Source: Apteryx mantelli (lineage: Eukaryota; Chordata; Aves; Apterygiformes; Apterygidae). From it: a stretch of 64,000 nucleotides of DNA. The DNA lies in NCBI RefSeq assembly GCF_036417845.1, contig NC_089980.1, positions 132,396,516 to 132,460,515 on the forward strand, written 5' to 3'. This document shows, in pieces, positions 14,191 to 27,733 of this stretch. The notes beneath the pieces are model-generated. The model searched no databases. It saw only the letters and a list, made by a program, of their open reading frames with translations, and was not told where the DNA came from. Each line of letters opens with the position of its first letter. The stretch's first letter is position 1. The position numbers were made by a program, and so were the translations under genes.

Positions 14191-15725
14191 ATCCTTTGAA
14201 CGGTGCTGGAAGGACAGCCTCCTGTCAGTCACAGAGCACAACAAAAGATCTAATCCTTGGCCCTATCAGAGGCACAAAACCTTCGTCACTGAGATTGCTT
14301 AAGCAGGCATCCTGATCAGTGCATTAGGAAGACTCATGATGCTCAGAAAGTCTGTCCTTGCTTATCCCTCATTAAAATAAGGTTTAATATTAACCTTATT
14401 TGAATGCATTAGCATACATATATTACCATTATTCCTTAATATTTTATCATGATAACACATAGGATGGCTATAAAGGGTGATTGAGTCTCTCTTAGATGGA
14501 ATTTGCTTGTACAAGTACACTCATGAAGGACTCAAGCTTTCTGTTATCCCTGCAAGCATAGGCTATTGTCAATGACATTTAAAAAAAAAAAAAAGAGTGA
14601 AGACAGAGGGCTAGTGGCACATGATTCCTTGCCATGGAAACAGAAATGAAATTTGCAGTTCAGGAAAGTTTAAAAAAAAAAAAAAAAAAAGGAAGGAATG
14701 GAAGTTTCACATTTACAAGTGAAGTGACAATTCAACTTGAAAATATTACAAGTTACACAGTAATTTATTTTAAATTTTCATCCTGGTGCAGAACAAATCC
14801 AAATGTGGAAATCTCAGTATTTCCTTCAGGATGGAACCTCACAATTCCGATTTGGTCAAACCGCAGACTCCAAATAAGCTATGACCGAATGCATACAAAG
14901 ATGATGTCCTCCATCAAAGGAAAGGAAAGCTTTCCCACTTGGCTAAAGGTCTTTCCTCAGGCTCAACAAACACCTCCATCAGATTTCCAGTTCTCCAGCA
15001 GCTCTTGCTTCTTGGTCCTGCAGGGACCTATATTTGTGGTCCACAGTCTCAGCCTATATCCCTGATGAAGGTATCTCCCATTAGCCTACATTGTTCTGTG
15101 TAAGCCAATAATGGGGTAAATTCCAATCATTAAATTTAGACTTGGCATGCAGTTTTCCAGATGTCTCCTAACCATGAAGGTTAAAGATGCACATACTGCA
15201 CTTTGTTGGCTGTCTCAGAAAGGTATTGCAATGGAGATTGAAACTACAGAACTATTGCACTTGAGAAACTCATAAATTCTTCAGGTTTAAACTGAGATGT
15301 GCAGAGTTTATATGCTCAGTCATCTTTGTCAGCAGAGGTAATAACTTCTGCAATTGCTGCTCCAAGGTTTATGTGCTCCTAAGAGGGAAGGAACCTGTAT
15401 AGATACCTATCTATGGAAAATAGTTTTTTCCTGTAGAGCAAACTCCTAATTTCATCAGGAATATTGAAGCCATGTAAGCTCTTCAAGAGAAATCAATTTT
15501 AAACAAAGAATAAAAAATGGATTTCTGTGATAGTCTGTATTAACTGTGATGAAATTGGAATTATATGTTGATTTTAACACAACCACACATTCAAAGAAAA
15601 AAAAAATGTTTCCAGTCAAAAAATGTTGATCAGCTTTACTATTAACTACAAAAGTCGATCTTCCTTTTAACTTTTGGATGCCATTCAGATTACATTGTTC
15701 ATACTTCTTACCTTTTGAACACTCT

Positions 15726-16125
15726 GAATCTGGGCCTGTTTAGCCTGGAGAAGAGAAGGCTGAGAGGAGATCTTATCAACATGTACAAGTATCTGAAGGG
15801 AGGGTGTCGAGAGGATGGGACCAGACTCTTTTCAGTGGTGCCGAGCGACAGGACGCGAGGCAACGGGCACAAACTGAAACACAGACACTTCCATCTGAAC
15901 ATGAGGAAAAACTTTTTCACTGTGAGGGTGACAGAGCACTGGAAGAGGTTGCCCAGAGAGGTGGTGGAGTCTCCTTCTCTGGAGATATTCAGATATTCAA
16001 AACGCGCCTGGATGCAATCCTGTGCAATGTGCTCTAGGTGACCCTGCTTGAGCAGGGGGGTTGGACTAGATGATCTCCAGAGGTCCCTTCCAACCTCAGC
16101 GATTCTGTGATTCTGTGATTCTGTG
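15726..16125 (+). mobile_element. CR1 LINE, 3'-terminal fragment (5'-truncated)
   Basis: Characteristic CR1 3' end of birds and other reptiles. It begins within ORF2 ([20 protein letters not shown], then [19 protein letters not shown], then [20 protein letters not shown]). It continues through the diagnostic 3' tail with TTGGACTAGATGATCT and ends in three tandem ATTCTGTG octamers (16102-16125). The element is 5'-truncated, as usual for CR1, and ORF2 is shifted by an 8-base tandem duplication near 15983-15998. It is the least decayed transposon in the window. It reads in the same direction as PTCHD4 and lies about 18 kb upstream of it. Confidence 0.95.
16102..16125 (+). repeat. CR1 terminal octamer repeat (ATTCTGTG)x3
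   Basis: Three exact copies of ATTCTGTG follow the CR1 tail. CR1 elements end in short octamer repeats, not poly-A, so this marks the true 3' end of the insertion. Confidence 0.93.
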
Positions 16126-18540
16126 GGAAGAATAGCTATGACCTCCAAGAATATCAAAACATATGGCTTCTTCATTACTTAAAAAATCCAACTATTTACT
16201 TCTCACTTCAGTTACTTTTCATTTTAATAGCTAGCTTTTCAAGGAAAATTTTTAGAAGATGTGAAGTAAAGATAACATTCATTTCACACTCTTTGTTCCT
16301 TTCATCAATACACGTTTTAGGCAGTGATGTTCTCTTCCTTCAATAGTCTCTCTCCCATGCTCTTCGCTTACTTCTACAAGACAAACTCATATAATTTGTT
16401 ACAGTTATTCTCACCAGTTAGGTATGAAAACATATCATGGTTTGCATTTTTGGTTTAAATATCCACATAATTTTGCATCTGATGCTTTTTGACATGTATT
16501 GATCTGTCAGTCTCAGTGTTAATGCCTCGCTTTCATGCCAGAAAGATTTAGAAGAAAGCAGAGATTGGTGGCCTAAAGCTTGTTTTCTTCCACACCCTCC
16601 TCTACCAGTTGTGTTTTGCATTATGTATTAGGCTCTTTTAATGCACATAATCTTTAATGTCACTGGAAAGTTAAGGAGGAAGAAAAGAGAATGTGTTTCA
16701 GTGTTGGATGGCAGCCAAAGTTTTGGCAGGTCTGAATCAAGAAAGCTGGAGTAAACTTTTCAGAAATCTCTTTTCTAGATAGAAGTTTACAAAAAAAAAA
16801 AAAAGCATTTCGATTGCCTCAGGATATTCAAAAATACCAAAACTTTCAAAAGTTAATTCTGTCTCCATTGAAATCCACAGTGAAACTCCCTTTTGTTTCA
16901 ATGTAAATTTTCTGATCAGGGAGGCTTTTGGCTGATGGAAGTAACTGCAGATGATCTGTTAATTTGGACAGAGAACAATCAATTAAACGATGAGGGATGG
17001 CATAATGTTCTGCAGCCCAATGAAGAAAAGATTCTTAGTCTGAAAAAGAAGAAATATCAAGTCAGGCTGAAGGAGTTCTCTGTGCAGAGCAGAATTTGCC
17101 TCACCCAACCTTCGTTCTTTCAAAATCAGGCCTCTACTCTAAGCTTGTCATATCGGCTGGGCTTCAGTTCCAGGTTCAAACAACTAAGCGTAGGCATCCG
17201 CGTGTAGGTGGCTCCATGTAACTGTCTAAATTGCCATCATGCTCAGTGAAAACCTGGTCAATGCTGTCAAGCAACCTGCAAAGCGATTCAGTTCATGCTA
17301 CACTAGATGATATAATGCCATTCCCAGTCACTGGGAGGAAAGTGGTACCACTGGAGGGAAGTTCATCCCACCAGCTTTGAGACAAGATGGATCATGCTCC
17401 CTGGTGGGTCATTTGTCTCTCCACTGACCATACAGGGAGCCCAGACGACCAAATTGAAATTAGATTCTTAGCTTCTTCATGCAAAATCAAAATATCTTGA
17501 CACATGAAGACTTTTCTAAAAGTTCATGACAGGCTAACGCATCAATCAAATTGACTCCTAATTGTCACAAAAGTGCTACTTCTCTCCAATTGCTTCTTGG
17601 CACACAGAAGATGGTGCTGGGAGGACTGCCCAGGGTATAACTTCTGGCTGGAATAAACAGTGTCAGTACTGGCACTGAAATTTTGAGGTCATTAAGATGT
17701 TTGAGATTTCTGTGAATGAAACATACATGAACATGTGTGCTGTCAGTGAGCACCACAGCCATGTAGCATTATACTTTTTCCCAGGAAATATGGCTTAATC
17801 CTTTTCTCATGTTTGCCATCACCAAAATCTTGAGCATTTTTCTCCCTTGGTATGGGATTTATTTTGTGTGAAATCTGACACCTAAAAATGACTCCTTCGT
17901 GGGCTTGAGAAGAGAAGATGGCTGAAAATAGAAGTAACACTGTCTTAAATATAGGAAAACTATTAAAAATAGGACACTACAGCTTGAGACAGGAATGGTT
18001 TTATAAGTAATAGCTATTTGTAGAAAGGCAACTCCATGTGTCTGACATTCACAGACTCTTCAATCTCAAATGCAGAAAATGAGGGATGTGGTGTAGAAAT
18101 AGAGTCTATCTGTACATAACGAATGGATCCTGAGATGAGGAAAAAAAGTAAAACAGAGAAATCTAACCTTGTCATTTAAAAACATCATATGATATTTGAT
18201 ATCCAAGGAAGAACTATGCATATTATTCACAACTAGACAAAACTACAAAGGCTTTAGTGCCAACCTGTCCATTTCTTGAGCTGAAGACAGGCAATTCTAA
18301 GGTGGTCAAAGAAAAACAGAGGTACTAGAAACTAGAAATGATGAGGGCAAGTATGACAAGGTTACCACCTTAGCAAGTAGGAAATGGCATGAAACTCTAA
18401 AGAGGAGAGACTGTCAAGCTGTCAAATTGAGACCCGTAGCTTCTTTACCATGGTTGCATGTCATACACTAGAAATTTAGTCCCTCAGCAGGAAGAGAAAC
18501 TTTCCTAATAAAACCAAGAGAATATTGCCTCTGCTTGTAA

Positions 18541-18625
18541 TAAACATCAAGAATCCTAATATTATTGTATCCTAATTATTATATCCTAATATTATATATA
18601 TCAAGAATCCTAATATTGAGGCTTA
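18541..18625. repeat. AT-rich local duplication ('atcctaatatta' units)
   Basis: 'atcaagaatcctaatatt' occurs twice (about 18548 and 18600), separated by further 'tatcctaat' units. This is a small recent-looking local duplication in AT-rich DNA. Confidence 0.7.
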
Positions 18626-21600
18626 TGTTCTGGCTGAAGACTCACCAGCCTATCTATGAATAGATTATGAAGGGTAACAGGAACAGGAAACTTAGGTTTC
18701 AGGTAACACAAAAATACCAGTTGCCAAACTAGAGTGGGAACAGTTTTGCTCAGCTAGATGTCAGAGTATAACAGGAAGTAGGACCCACTCTAGAGGAACT
18801 GTGATGCATTTCGTAAAGGAGACTAAGATAGATGATCAAAATCCTGCTATAGATTCTCAGCACAGGAAGATTTTGCTTAGCTCTCTAGCTAGGTGATTTA
18901 GTTTGTGCATTTTATTAATTGTCTGCAAAAGCCTGCGGTCACCGCTTGTCATGGATTTGTTTTATTATGATGCCCTGCAGTTCATGTGGGAAATCAGTAG
19001 CTGGGCTAACATAGTAGAAGCAGAATGGTTCTTATGCAGCGGTGGATAGAGGAGCTCCTGTAAAACAATACGTCTTTGAGATATTGAGAAACTGTTGTTT
19101 CTTTCAGGAAGCACATATTTCTTGATGCATTAGCATGCTGCAAACAATGGCTTTTCATTGGATTCACAGTTTAGTATGTGGAATCGAAAGATTTTGGGTT
19201 TTGGCATTGGAAACAATGCAAATACAATGGCAAAATGAACATCATTTTCTTTGCATTGTACTAGTTTGGTCAGCAATGGCATGTTATCTTTATTGCACTG
19301 ATATACTTAATTATAGGAGACACCCAACTTTCAATTCTGATTGACTCCCTGGCCAATCTTAAAATCTTTTATCTTCATGTGGAAGTAAATTGATGCAAAT
19401 TAACTATGGTTTTTTTTATTACATCCTTTTTTAAAATTCATTCCTGGGCACATGCTTAGGGTGATAATCCTGCATAAGATGAATGATATTACAACAGTGA
19501 CACTAAGTCACAGAGCCAACTAATACATTCTTGTGCTTTGTTTCCAAGAATTATTAGCATCCCCGGGAATGCTGTGATTCTGAAGTGACAGAAGTTTGTC
19601 CCAAACTGTTCATGGCACAGTGATGCAGTGCAGCAAGCCTTGCTGTGGTGCAAGGAAGGAAATGTAAGTCTTCTCTCTATCCAGCTGCCAGGACTTTCCC
19701 CACCAGCACCCGTTCTTCATTACCAGGTAGTCGAGCTGGTCCAGTTGGTGAGCCTTGATGCAATAACATCACCTGTATGTTCAATGGCCTGCCCTGACTT
19801 GCTTTGAGCCTTCAGCAGCGTAAGGCTGAAAATACCCACAGAACTGTAAATTCAGTACCAGAATTTGCTAAAGAGATAATGTCAGTGCAATACAACGCAA
19901 TGACAGGATAATGGTTTCCTAATACAATAAACACTGCCAAAAAAGAAGCCAAGCAGTTTATAGATAATAAATGCCAACATGGAGGTAGATGTTTATTTTC
20001 AGAGTAACTCAAGTCTGTTCTCCTGTCAGACCCTCCTGTTTCAATTTCTTTATTTCCATTTTACTGAATGAATAAGGAACAGTGAGCAATGAAATATCCC
20101 CCAGGCCAATCAGAAGCCAGTTCAGCCCGATGGCGCCAGCAATGCATTAGCTCACTTCTACATATGTCTTTAAGGGAAGCTGCCTTGCTCTGAATGGCTG
20201 ACACAACGGGCTTCAGATGAACAGAAATCCCACTGCCTCTTCCAGGAGCTGTTTACCTGCCAGCAAAAAATTTTTCAGTGCTGTTAAACTGTCATCATTT
20301 CACACAAGAGGGAAATGTGTGAAGGAAACAAGGAGAAAACCTTCCCCCCTGCATTACACTACTGGCATCTGTATCAGCTTGGCAGAGATGAGCCTTAAAT
20401 GGGTGTTTGGAATTGGTTTGGAAGGTGATGGCCAGAGCCAAATAGACATATATTTACGTGGGTACGATGACCACTAGTTACTAGAAGGGGATAACAGGTA
20501 TCTTCATTTATGTCTAGATTGCTAGTAGGTGTGGGTTGAATAAATCCAGTGCCATCTCTTATCCTCACATATATTTCCTCAGATGAGCATTTTGCAGCAT
20601 TCACCCATCTTTTGTTATTATTATTGTTGTTATTTAGCAGTAAGTACATGTATGGAATTGAGAGGAAAGAATAATTTCTACTTGAAGGATGGCACAGTCT
20701 GGAAGTGAAAGAAATCTTATATATTGCTGCAGAAAAAGGGAGAGCAGAAGGAGGTGGTTGTGTTTTTTATTTGTTGTTGAAAAAATTCAGAGGTCCTGTA
20801 GTGGGTAATATACCATAAAAAGGCCACAATGAAGTGGGTTTTGAGAATGAATCTAAAGGAAAGCAAATAGGATTATCTGGAATGGGTTAAAAATATGTTT
20901 CCAAGGTAAAATACACTGAGAAGGAGACACTGTCATGCAAGTAGAGTGCTATGGAGACATTTGGCCTCACAAATGTTATTTATTTCATGTGCAGCTTTCC
21001 ATTCACCAACTAAGTGAAGTCAAATGGCCTCCAGAAAAAACAGCATGATAAAAGAAACTTTTGGCAGCTTTTCTGTGCAGAGAATGCCAAGGGCATGGTA
21101 TTACCCTTCAGACTTCCTGCTGGTCCCTTCCTCCTCCGTTGCCTGCTTTCTCGAGGCTGCTCCACTTTCTCTCAGGGAAGTGGCATTGCACTAACGTTTT
21201 TACTGTCCTTCTTTCTTTATGACTGAAAGAAAAACACCCAACATAAAAAAACATGCACAGAGGAGCACTCATCTGGAGATGAGCCCTGATCTTCTGTGGA
21301 CAGCAGACTAGGCTTTAAGTCATGTACTGCCTAGGAATGCCTGGATATCCAATGGTCAACATGTGAAAAATGTGCTCCTGGGGAAAGATTGATGTGGGGA
21401 CCAAGGGAAAGTGTCAGCTTGTTGTGATGAAGCTTTGCCAGGATTATTTCCTGGTAGATACACGTAGGCCATTGTGTTTGCTGCAAACTGTAATAGTATC
21501 TGTTCACAGAGCTGTTACATCAGCACAGAAGGGGGACAGACTTGCTGAAACATTCCCCATATTCTGGTCAAAAAGCAACTTTCATGCCCATCCTGGCTGG

Positions 21601-23147
21601 GGTTTTCATCCTTATTGCAGTGAGTGATTTATCTGGTAGAGCACCTGGGTTAATGGTGAGTGCTGACAACACAGGTGATGCCTGTATTCCCTAAGAGTGA
21701 GTTCATCTTGCCTGACTTCAGCCATCTGAAGGTCAGGAGTCTGGTCTGAACTAGCTGTCCAAGCTCCACCAATAGCCCCTACACACAGACAGACATGTCC
21801 AAGGGCTATTCCATCCCACGTTAACAAAAGGTCTATAAAAAGTCTAAGACGGATCTCCTCATGAAAATTCCTTTTCATCGATTATTAAGGGACCTTAATA
21901 ACCAGTGAAAAGATGGATGAGACTAAACACATAACTTTTAAATAGCTAATGTGAGGTGAGTGGTATTCCATGTTAAATGAATTTAATGATTTCATACTAC
22001 ATATTATTTCAATGTTGCAATATAAAGTACACTGTATATTGAAATCATAGGTAGAATGAATAGATGATTAAATGATAAAAATCAATTATTTTAGATAAAT
22101 TGATTTTAAATTATGTTTTTATTTCAATAAATGTCCTTAATATTTAATATGAAATTACGAAAACCTCTGTTAAGCTACTCTGAATAGCCAAGAACTGATA
22201 CACAGTTTTAAACAGCGCAGAGTTCTTGCCAGAGTTATAAAAATGTGAAGCCATTTAACCCGTGAAAAGCACTAAACAAGCAACAGGAAATAGGATTTGT
22301 TAAAGAGCTAAATTGATTCTGATGCCAGCAAACTCTCAGTGCAGAGTATTTCCTGCTTATTCCACTGGTATAGCCAGCTTGTTTAGGTGCTCTGTCTAGT
22401 TTGTCCAAAGGTAAGAAATCAACTGGGAATCAAAGAAATGGGAAAATTCTTTATTCCAGTTTGAAAGGATGAGATCTACTATGTTAAAATCTTGGAGGGT
22501 GTGAGGTTCAGAAGCCATCAGTTCAATTTGTTTGTACAGATAATAGTTTAAGTTCATCCTGAATGCAAAATGTTATTAAAAGCTACTCTGGCTCACTAGC
22601 TCGTTCTAGTACATTTAAGATAATTTTGTTTAACTAATAAAAAGTTATTTTTAAAATGCTTGGTTTCTGTGCTCTGATTGAATTCTAGGATCCATGTGAA
22701 AGATTTGGCACATATTATAAGGGGGTAAAATTTAATAAACTTTAGTAAATACAAAATTTGTCATTCACACTTTTTGGACAAAACAGAACTGAAAAAAAAA
22801 TCTAAATGTAGGTTATTCTGGGTTATTCTGTGTATTTGCTTAAATAAATGCATATAGATAGAGAATACCCCATATCTGCAAAAGTATATCCCAGATTTTA
22901 TCAGACACTGAAGACGATCATAAGAACATGTATATTATAAATGGGGTTTTCTTTCTTTTCCTCCTTTGGGGGAGGACTACCATCTAAGTTTTCATTTTTG
23001 TATGCTGTATTTTGTGTTTTCCTGAGGCGAGCGAGAGAGAAGAAATATGTTCTGCCTGATGACTGGTGAGTTTTGCACCCATACTCCTCCATTAAGAGGA
23101 ACCTCAGGAGAGGTACTGCTGGGAAACTCACAGCAGGTTCATAAAAC

Positions 23148-23370
23148 CCTTCAGAGATGGAGATTGTACCACTTCTTCAGGCAGTCAGTTCTAGTGCTGT
23201 TCATGTTAAAAAAACTTTGGTGCAGTATCTAACCACAATCTTCTTGTGGAAGTTTATTACATAGAATCACTTTCACCAAGGACATGCAGAACATGTTTGT
23301 TCTTCCTTCTTTTATAGATAACTTACATATATTTGAAAACCATTATCATGTCTCCTTCATTCTTTGCATA
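23148..23370 (-). mobile_element. Ancient CR1 LINE fragment (antisense)
   Basis: The order of words on the + strand matches the antisense CR1 ORF2 3' region. First comes 'gatggagattgtaccacttc' with 'cagttctagtgct' (CR1: 'ggagattccacaacctc...gttccagtgct'). Then comes 'aaaaaaactttgg', and finally 'gaaaaccattatcatgtctcc' (CR1: 'gaagactgttatcatgtcccc'). It is much more diverged than the 15.7-kb copy and non-coding. Confidence 0.72.
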
Positions 23371-23511
23371 TGCATATTGCAAGGAATATTTGACTAGAGG
23401 GAGTAATACTTTCTCAGGAGGGAAGTAAACATGCAGAGCATGAAGAATTGAGAAGCTTGTAGCAGGAAGAAGATTTAGAGTTAGGGAGAAATCTCATAAG
23501 TATTGGGGGAA

Positions 23512-23553
23512 AGAAAGGGGGAGGAACGGAAATGGAGGGGAAGGGAAGGGAAG
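23512..23553. repeat. Purine-rich simple repeat (GGGAA-like)
   Basis: G and A make up nearly the whole stretch on the + strand, with repeated 'gggaa' and 'ggggaa' units. No gene is associated. Confidence 0.7.
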
Positions 23554-24949
23554 TGATATTCTCAGAGTATCACATCATATTTGAGATGTTGGTCCTCATG
23601 TGCAATGCACTTCAGAATCTCAGCGTGGCATTCCTAAAAGACAACATAATTTTCTTCTTCTAGCGAGATGGAACAGTTCACAGCACAGAGAGGGCAACCA
23701 GGTCAGCTTACAGCAGAGCTGCTGTGCAATTTGCTTACTCAAATTCTGCTTCAGACTCCCTAGCCACAGGACAGTAAGTAACTGGAATCAGCTCAGCAAA
23801 GGTTAAAGAGGCAACTAAAGGGTTTCATAGCTACTGACATTTCAGCGGGGCAACTTGACTTCACAGGAAGCAGAATCAGATATATTTAAACAGAGATAAA
23901 TTTGCTTTTGAAAATTTTTATTTATCTTTAATTGCAATTTAATTAAAAGCCATTGATACCAAATGATGAGGTTTCTGCTCTGGTGGTTACTCAGGCGATC
24001 ATTTTCATGCTGATGATGACAGAATCTTGAAGTCAAACCCAATAATTAAATTCAGCAAAGAACATCAGAGGAAAAATATTTGACTGAAGCATCGATTCAT
24101 TTTTTTTCAGGAACTACAATATCTCACGCACTGCAGTGGAATCTGCTTGTAGTGAAGTCAATCCAATGCATATCTTGGGTAATCGCTGTGACAGAAGTGG
24201 GTGCTGATTCCTGAAACTTCCTTTTATACAGACTTGATTTGCAAGGGGAGAGGAAGAAGGTGCTGTTGCAATGCTAGAGGTTTCTGCAACTTCAGGACAG
24301 TAAGGACACAGTGATGCTTTGTGTCCTCTTTGGGATTCAAAAAGGGAGATAGTCACATTGCCTAAAGATAGACACCCAACTTAGCAGTCCCCTCATGGTT
24401 TCTTCTGTATGAGCAATGGAAACTGTCCTTCAACAAATGACTCAGAGGTGGAACCCTTTTTTGGCCGACAGGTAGAAATTAAAGCTCAGAGAAGACCAGC
24501 TGTCATGAAACAGCACTGAGGATCTTTCATGCAGCGTCTTGGCCTTGAGTTGTGTCCTCAAAATTAAAACCCCAAGTCTGGACTGCCTTCTATGCTGGCC
24601 AAGTCAAAAGTATTTCTGGTTCATCTCTGTGTGTCTTAAACAGCACTGGAATTAATCCATATCAGGCTTTAAGTCATCATGTAAGTAGAAGGAATACATG
24701 ACACGTCTTAGTGACACATCCCATATGATGGTTGTCCATTTTGAGAACTGCCTGAATTCACGTTAAAACATGTCCAGATTGTGATGCAGTACACCACCCA
24801 TCTTCAAAGATACTTATTAATCCAGATGTCCTCTATTCTGTTTTTAGTTAGTTATTATCTTTATCTGAGTATACATGTGTGTTTATCTTAGGTAAATTGC
24901 ATGCATTTCTTCTAGCCTGTTTTGATTTCTAGTCCATTCTCCAGTCCTT

Positions 24950-25235
24950 TCAGTCCCCACCAAAGTTTGGTGCCATTTACAAATTATATTTGCTCATATT
25001 CATTATTTCATCAACCAAGGCGTAACTGAAAACATTCAGTAACACCTGACAAAAGAAAGGGTCTTGAGAAATCTGTTGCAGTAATCCATTTGGAAAATGA
25101 ACCAGTCAATCATATTTACTCTCAGGGGGTCATTTTCTAGCTAGTTTTTCACCCACCTTACTCTAGTTTTATCAGGAAAATTCACAGAATGAGACAATTT
25201 TCATGCCCAAGAGTCTCTAGACACGCATCTTCCAA
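24950..25235 (-). mobile_element. Ancient CR1/L3-like LINE fragment (antisense, RT region)
   Basis: The reverse complement follows the CR1/L3 reverse-transcriptase region: 'gtaaggtgggtgaaaaactagct', then 'ttactgaatgttttcagttacg', then a relic of the ADD box ('taatttgtaaatggcac') near 24980. Many substitutions and gaps leave no reading frame. It lies about 270 bases from a second CR1 relic of opposite orientation that overlaps the same part of the polymerase. Confidence 0.65.
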
Positions 25236-25499
25236 AACAATCCAGGAGATATTCCAAATGGTGGGAAAACTGCTTATGTGTGTCAGTAATAAAAAAAGAT
25301 GAAGGAGATGTCCTGGAAAAGTGAGCATAACATCAATAATAGACTTGATAAAGGGAAAAAAAAGGCAAAATTAGTACAAGATTAATAAAGAATAAAGAAT
25401 TAATAGGGACTATAATTAATTAATACTAGTCAACAAAATTTTACAGAAAATACATCTCATAAAATGAATTCAATTTAAATCTTTGATGATATTCCAAGA

Positions 25500-25700
25500 C
25501 TGGTTAATTAAGGTGACACCACAGATGTAATATATTTAGACTTCCGTATGGTGTTTGACTTTTTGCTGCATAACATTTTGATTAAAAAATTAGCTTCACA
25601 CAATATCAGTAAGGCACATGTTAAGGAGATTAAGAACAAGATAATTCACAAACCTGAAAAAGGTTTTTATCCTACATGTTATACAGCTAACAATGAGGAG
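25500..25700 (+). mobile_element. Ancient CR1 LINE fragment (RT motif A region)
   Basis: Around 25527-25640 the + strand encodes DVIYLDFRMVFDF followed by HNILIKKLASHN, a clear relic of the CR1 polymerase segment 'DVIYLDFSKAFDTVPHDILIKKL' that contains catalytic motif A. The conserved KAFD has become MVFD, and the frame is lost downstream. No endonuclease or 3' tail is visible, so this is an internal relic. Confidence 0.75.
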
Positions 25701-27534
25701 GGATGGGGAGGAGTACTGTCAGGATCCTGACACTGAGTCAGGCAAACTGGACTGCACTCCATGTGGAGTCACTTGACCTATAGAAGATATATTTTCTCTA
25801 CTGATAGGGGAATCTGCATTGTTCATTCATAGGCATTGGCTAAGCAGCCTTTGTTATTATTAAAACCACTAAATGAGTCCTATGAAACAAAATCTAGATC
25901 CCACACATGAAAATCATCTTTACTATATACAGTGCATATACTGTATCAAAAGTTATGAGAATTCAGAAATTTCCTGTTAAGATCAACAAATGCCGTGAAT
26001 TAAATTCAGGTTTTGTGAGGAGTTTGGGCCCTGAAGACCTAGCTGTGTGGTGTTTGTATGCTCTGAATTTAAAGTAAAGATATTTTCATCTGATTTAATT
26101 CAAGGCAGTTACCTTGAATCCTAGTTTCCTGGTCACCCTAGGTTTATCTGTGGTCAATGAAGAGAGAGATCTTCAAAGGATAGTTTAATGACCCCATCCA
26201 TCTGGTGGGCCTACACTTACCTTTAGATGATTCAGTTAAGCAAATAAAATTGGGGGCATGAATCTGAACCTTATTTATTTGTATAATGGAAATAAATAAG
26301 ACCTTCTCAGCTAGTAAGGGTGGTAATGAAGATATATTTTTATGTGGTTCTTAGATATTGCAGGATTTCTTGTGTGTATGCTGAAAGGCTTACAGTATTT
26401 ATAATGGTGTTAGTATATCATCTCTTGGTAAAGTTCTTTGACAATTCTTATAGTAAGAGTCTGTCTTCAGCTGCTCCAAGCTTTGCTGTACTATATTCAT
26501 TTGGGCTGAAATTTTCCATGACAGATATTTGTTCCAGGCAGAATCTTCTCAGAAAATTTCAGTCAAAATGTTTTCAGAGAACTTCTGCATCACCCAGTGC
26601 TTTAAAAAAAAAAAAAAAAAAAGGCAGTGCCCAACTAATGAACAACTGCCCAAGCTTTTTTTTTTATTATTTCTTACTGCTCATTAAATGTTGCTAAGCC
26701 TCTCATACTGCATACTATTCAAATGCTTTTTAAGGGCCAGAGCGATTAACTTTCCCAGGGGTTTTGCTATGGTATTAATGTCCAAAGGAGACAATGATAT
26801 TGTGAATAATAAGAACGTAGTTTCAGAAGGTCCTCTGAGGTTAGAGATGAGGTCGTCTCCACTTTACAGGGAAACCAACACATGTAAGGAAATGTCTAAA
26901 ACATCCGCTAACGGTAGCATCCCTGTAGCTCGCCTGAGTTTGCAGCAAAAGTACAGAAAGTATTTGTATGCATACAGCATGTCTGCACTGAGCCCTTGGA
27001 GCCAGGAGGGTGGAGTGAGGATACAAATATGGGGAGATGAAGGGGCAACAGGGGCAGCTGGTCATATGAAGAGCCTTAGTTCATCCCTTGTCTTAGCTCC
27101 TATGTCACACTTTCTGTAAGGCTGTTATACCACAATATAACATGTTGGAGGCGGGAGGTGGATGTAATTCACCTTATTTTAGAAGTTCATAATGTAGTAC
27201 CTCATCTTTCTGGGTTCCTTTTATAGTCAATGTATCTGATGCAGTTTTTATGGTGCAATTCATGTGAGCTTTATTAGACATCTGCTGCAGAATAAATAGA
27301 TCTCATATGATGAGATAAATTATGCCCCAGGTGTTTCTCTCCATTGACTGTAAGGTAGACCCAGACAACTGTCTCGGATATAGGCAGCTATATTTGATTA
27401 GGCAAATCCCATCCTATAATCACCTCTGTTAGTAAACTGAATAGTGCCAGGGAACATTCCCAAGCACTGGAATGCACTTGTCTATATCCTTCAATTTTCA
27501 GAATGGTCCTTGGAGTAATTTTGGCCCAGACCAT

Positions 27535-27733
27535 CTAGTACTTTCCCAAACAAATCCTGAGCATGGTTCAGGATTCAGCACCAGCCAGGGACCATTCTGA
27601 ATTGTCAGTTTGGATGCAGCTACCCTATTCTGGAGACTAAGATCATTTAACACTATAGACACAGTCAGGCTGTGCCAGCTGGCCCCAAGGCTAGAAAATG
27701 GGCTCTGGCACTGCTTAGTTTACTAGTATAGTC
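27535..27733. mobile_element. MITE-like repeat, copy 3 (left end unclear)
   Basis: The right half matches the 61-kb copy: 'gtttggatgcagc', then 'agaaaatgggctctggcactgctt', then 'agtttactagtatagtc'. The left terminus is not clear; 'accatctagtac' near 27529 is a candidate, so the start is approximate. Confidence 0.45.

Noticed and set aside
14634..15065. 143-codon frame containing a poly-lysine run
   Set aside because: The lysines come from an A-run and the rest has no recognisable similarity. No gene context.
15715..16041. 108-codon open frame as a host gene
   Set aside because: It is the C-terminal end of CR1 ORF2 inside a truncated LINE.
23280..23298. Possible full p53 response element (two CATG cores)
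   Set aside because: The cores are 9 bases apart, not 10, and one half has two mismatches. It also lies in a CR1 relic.
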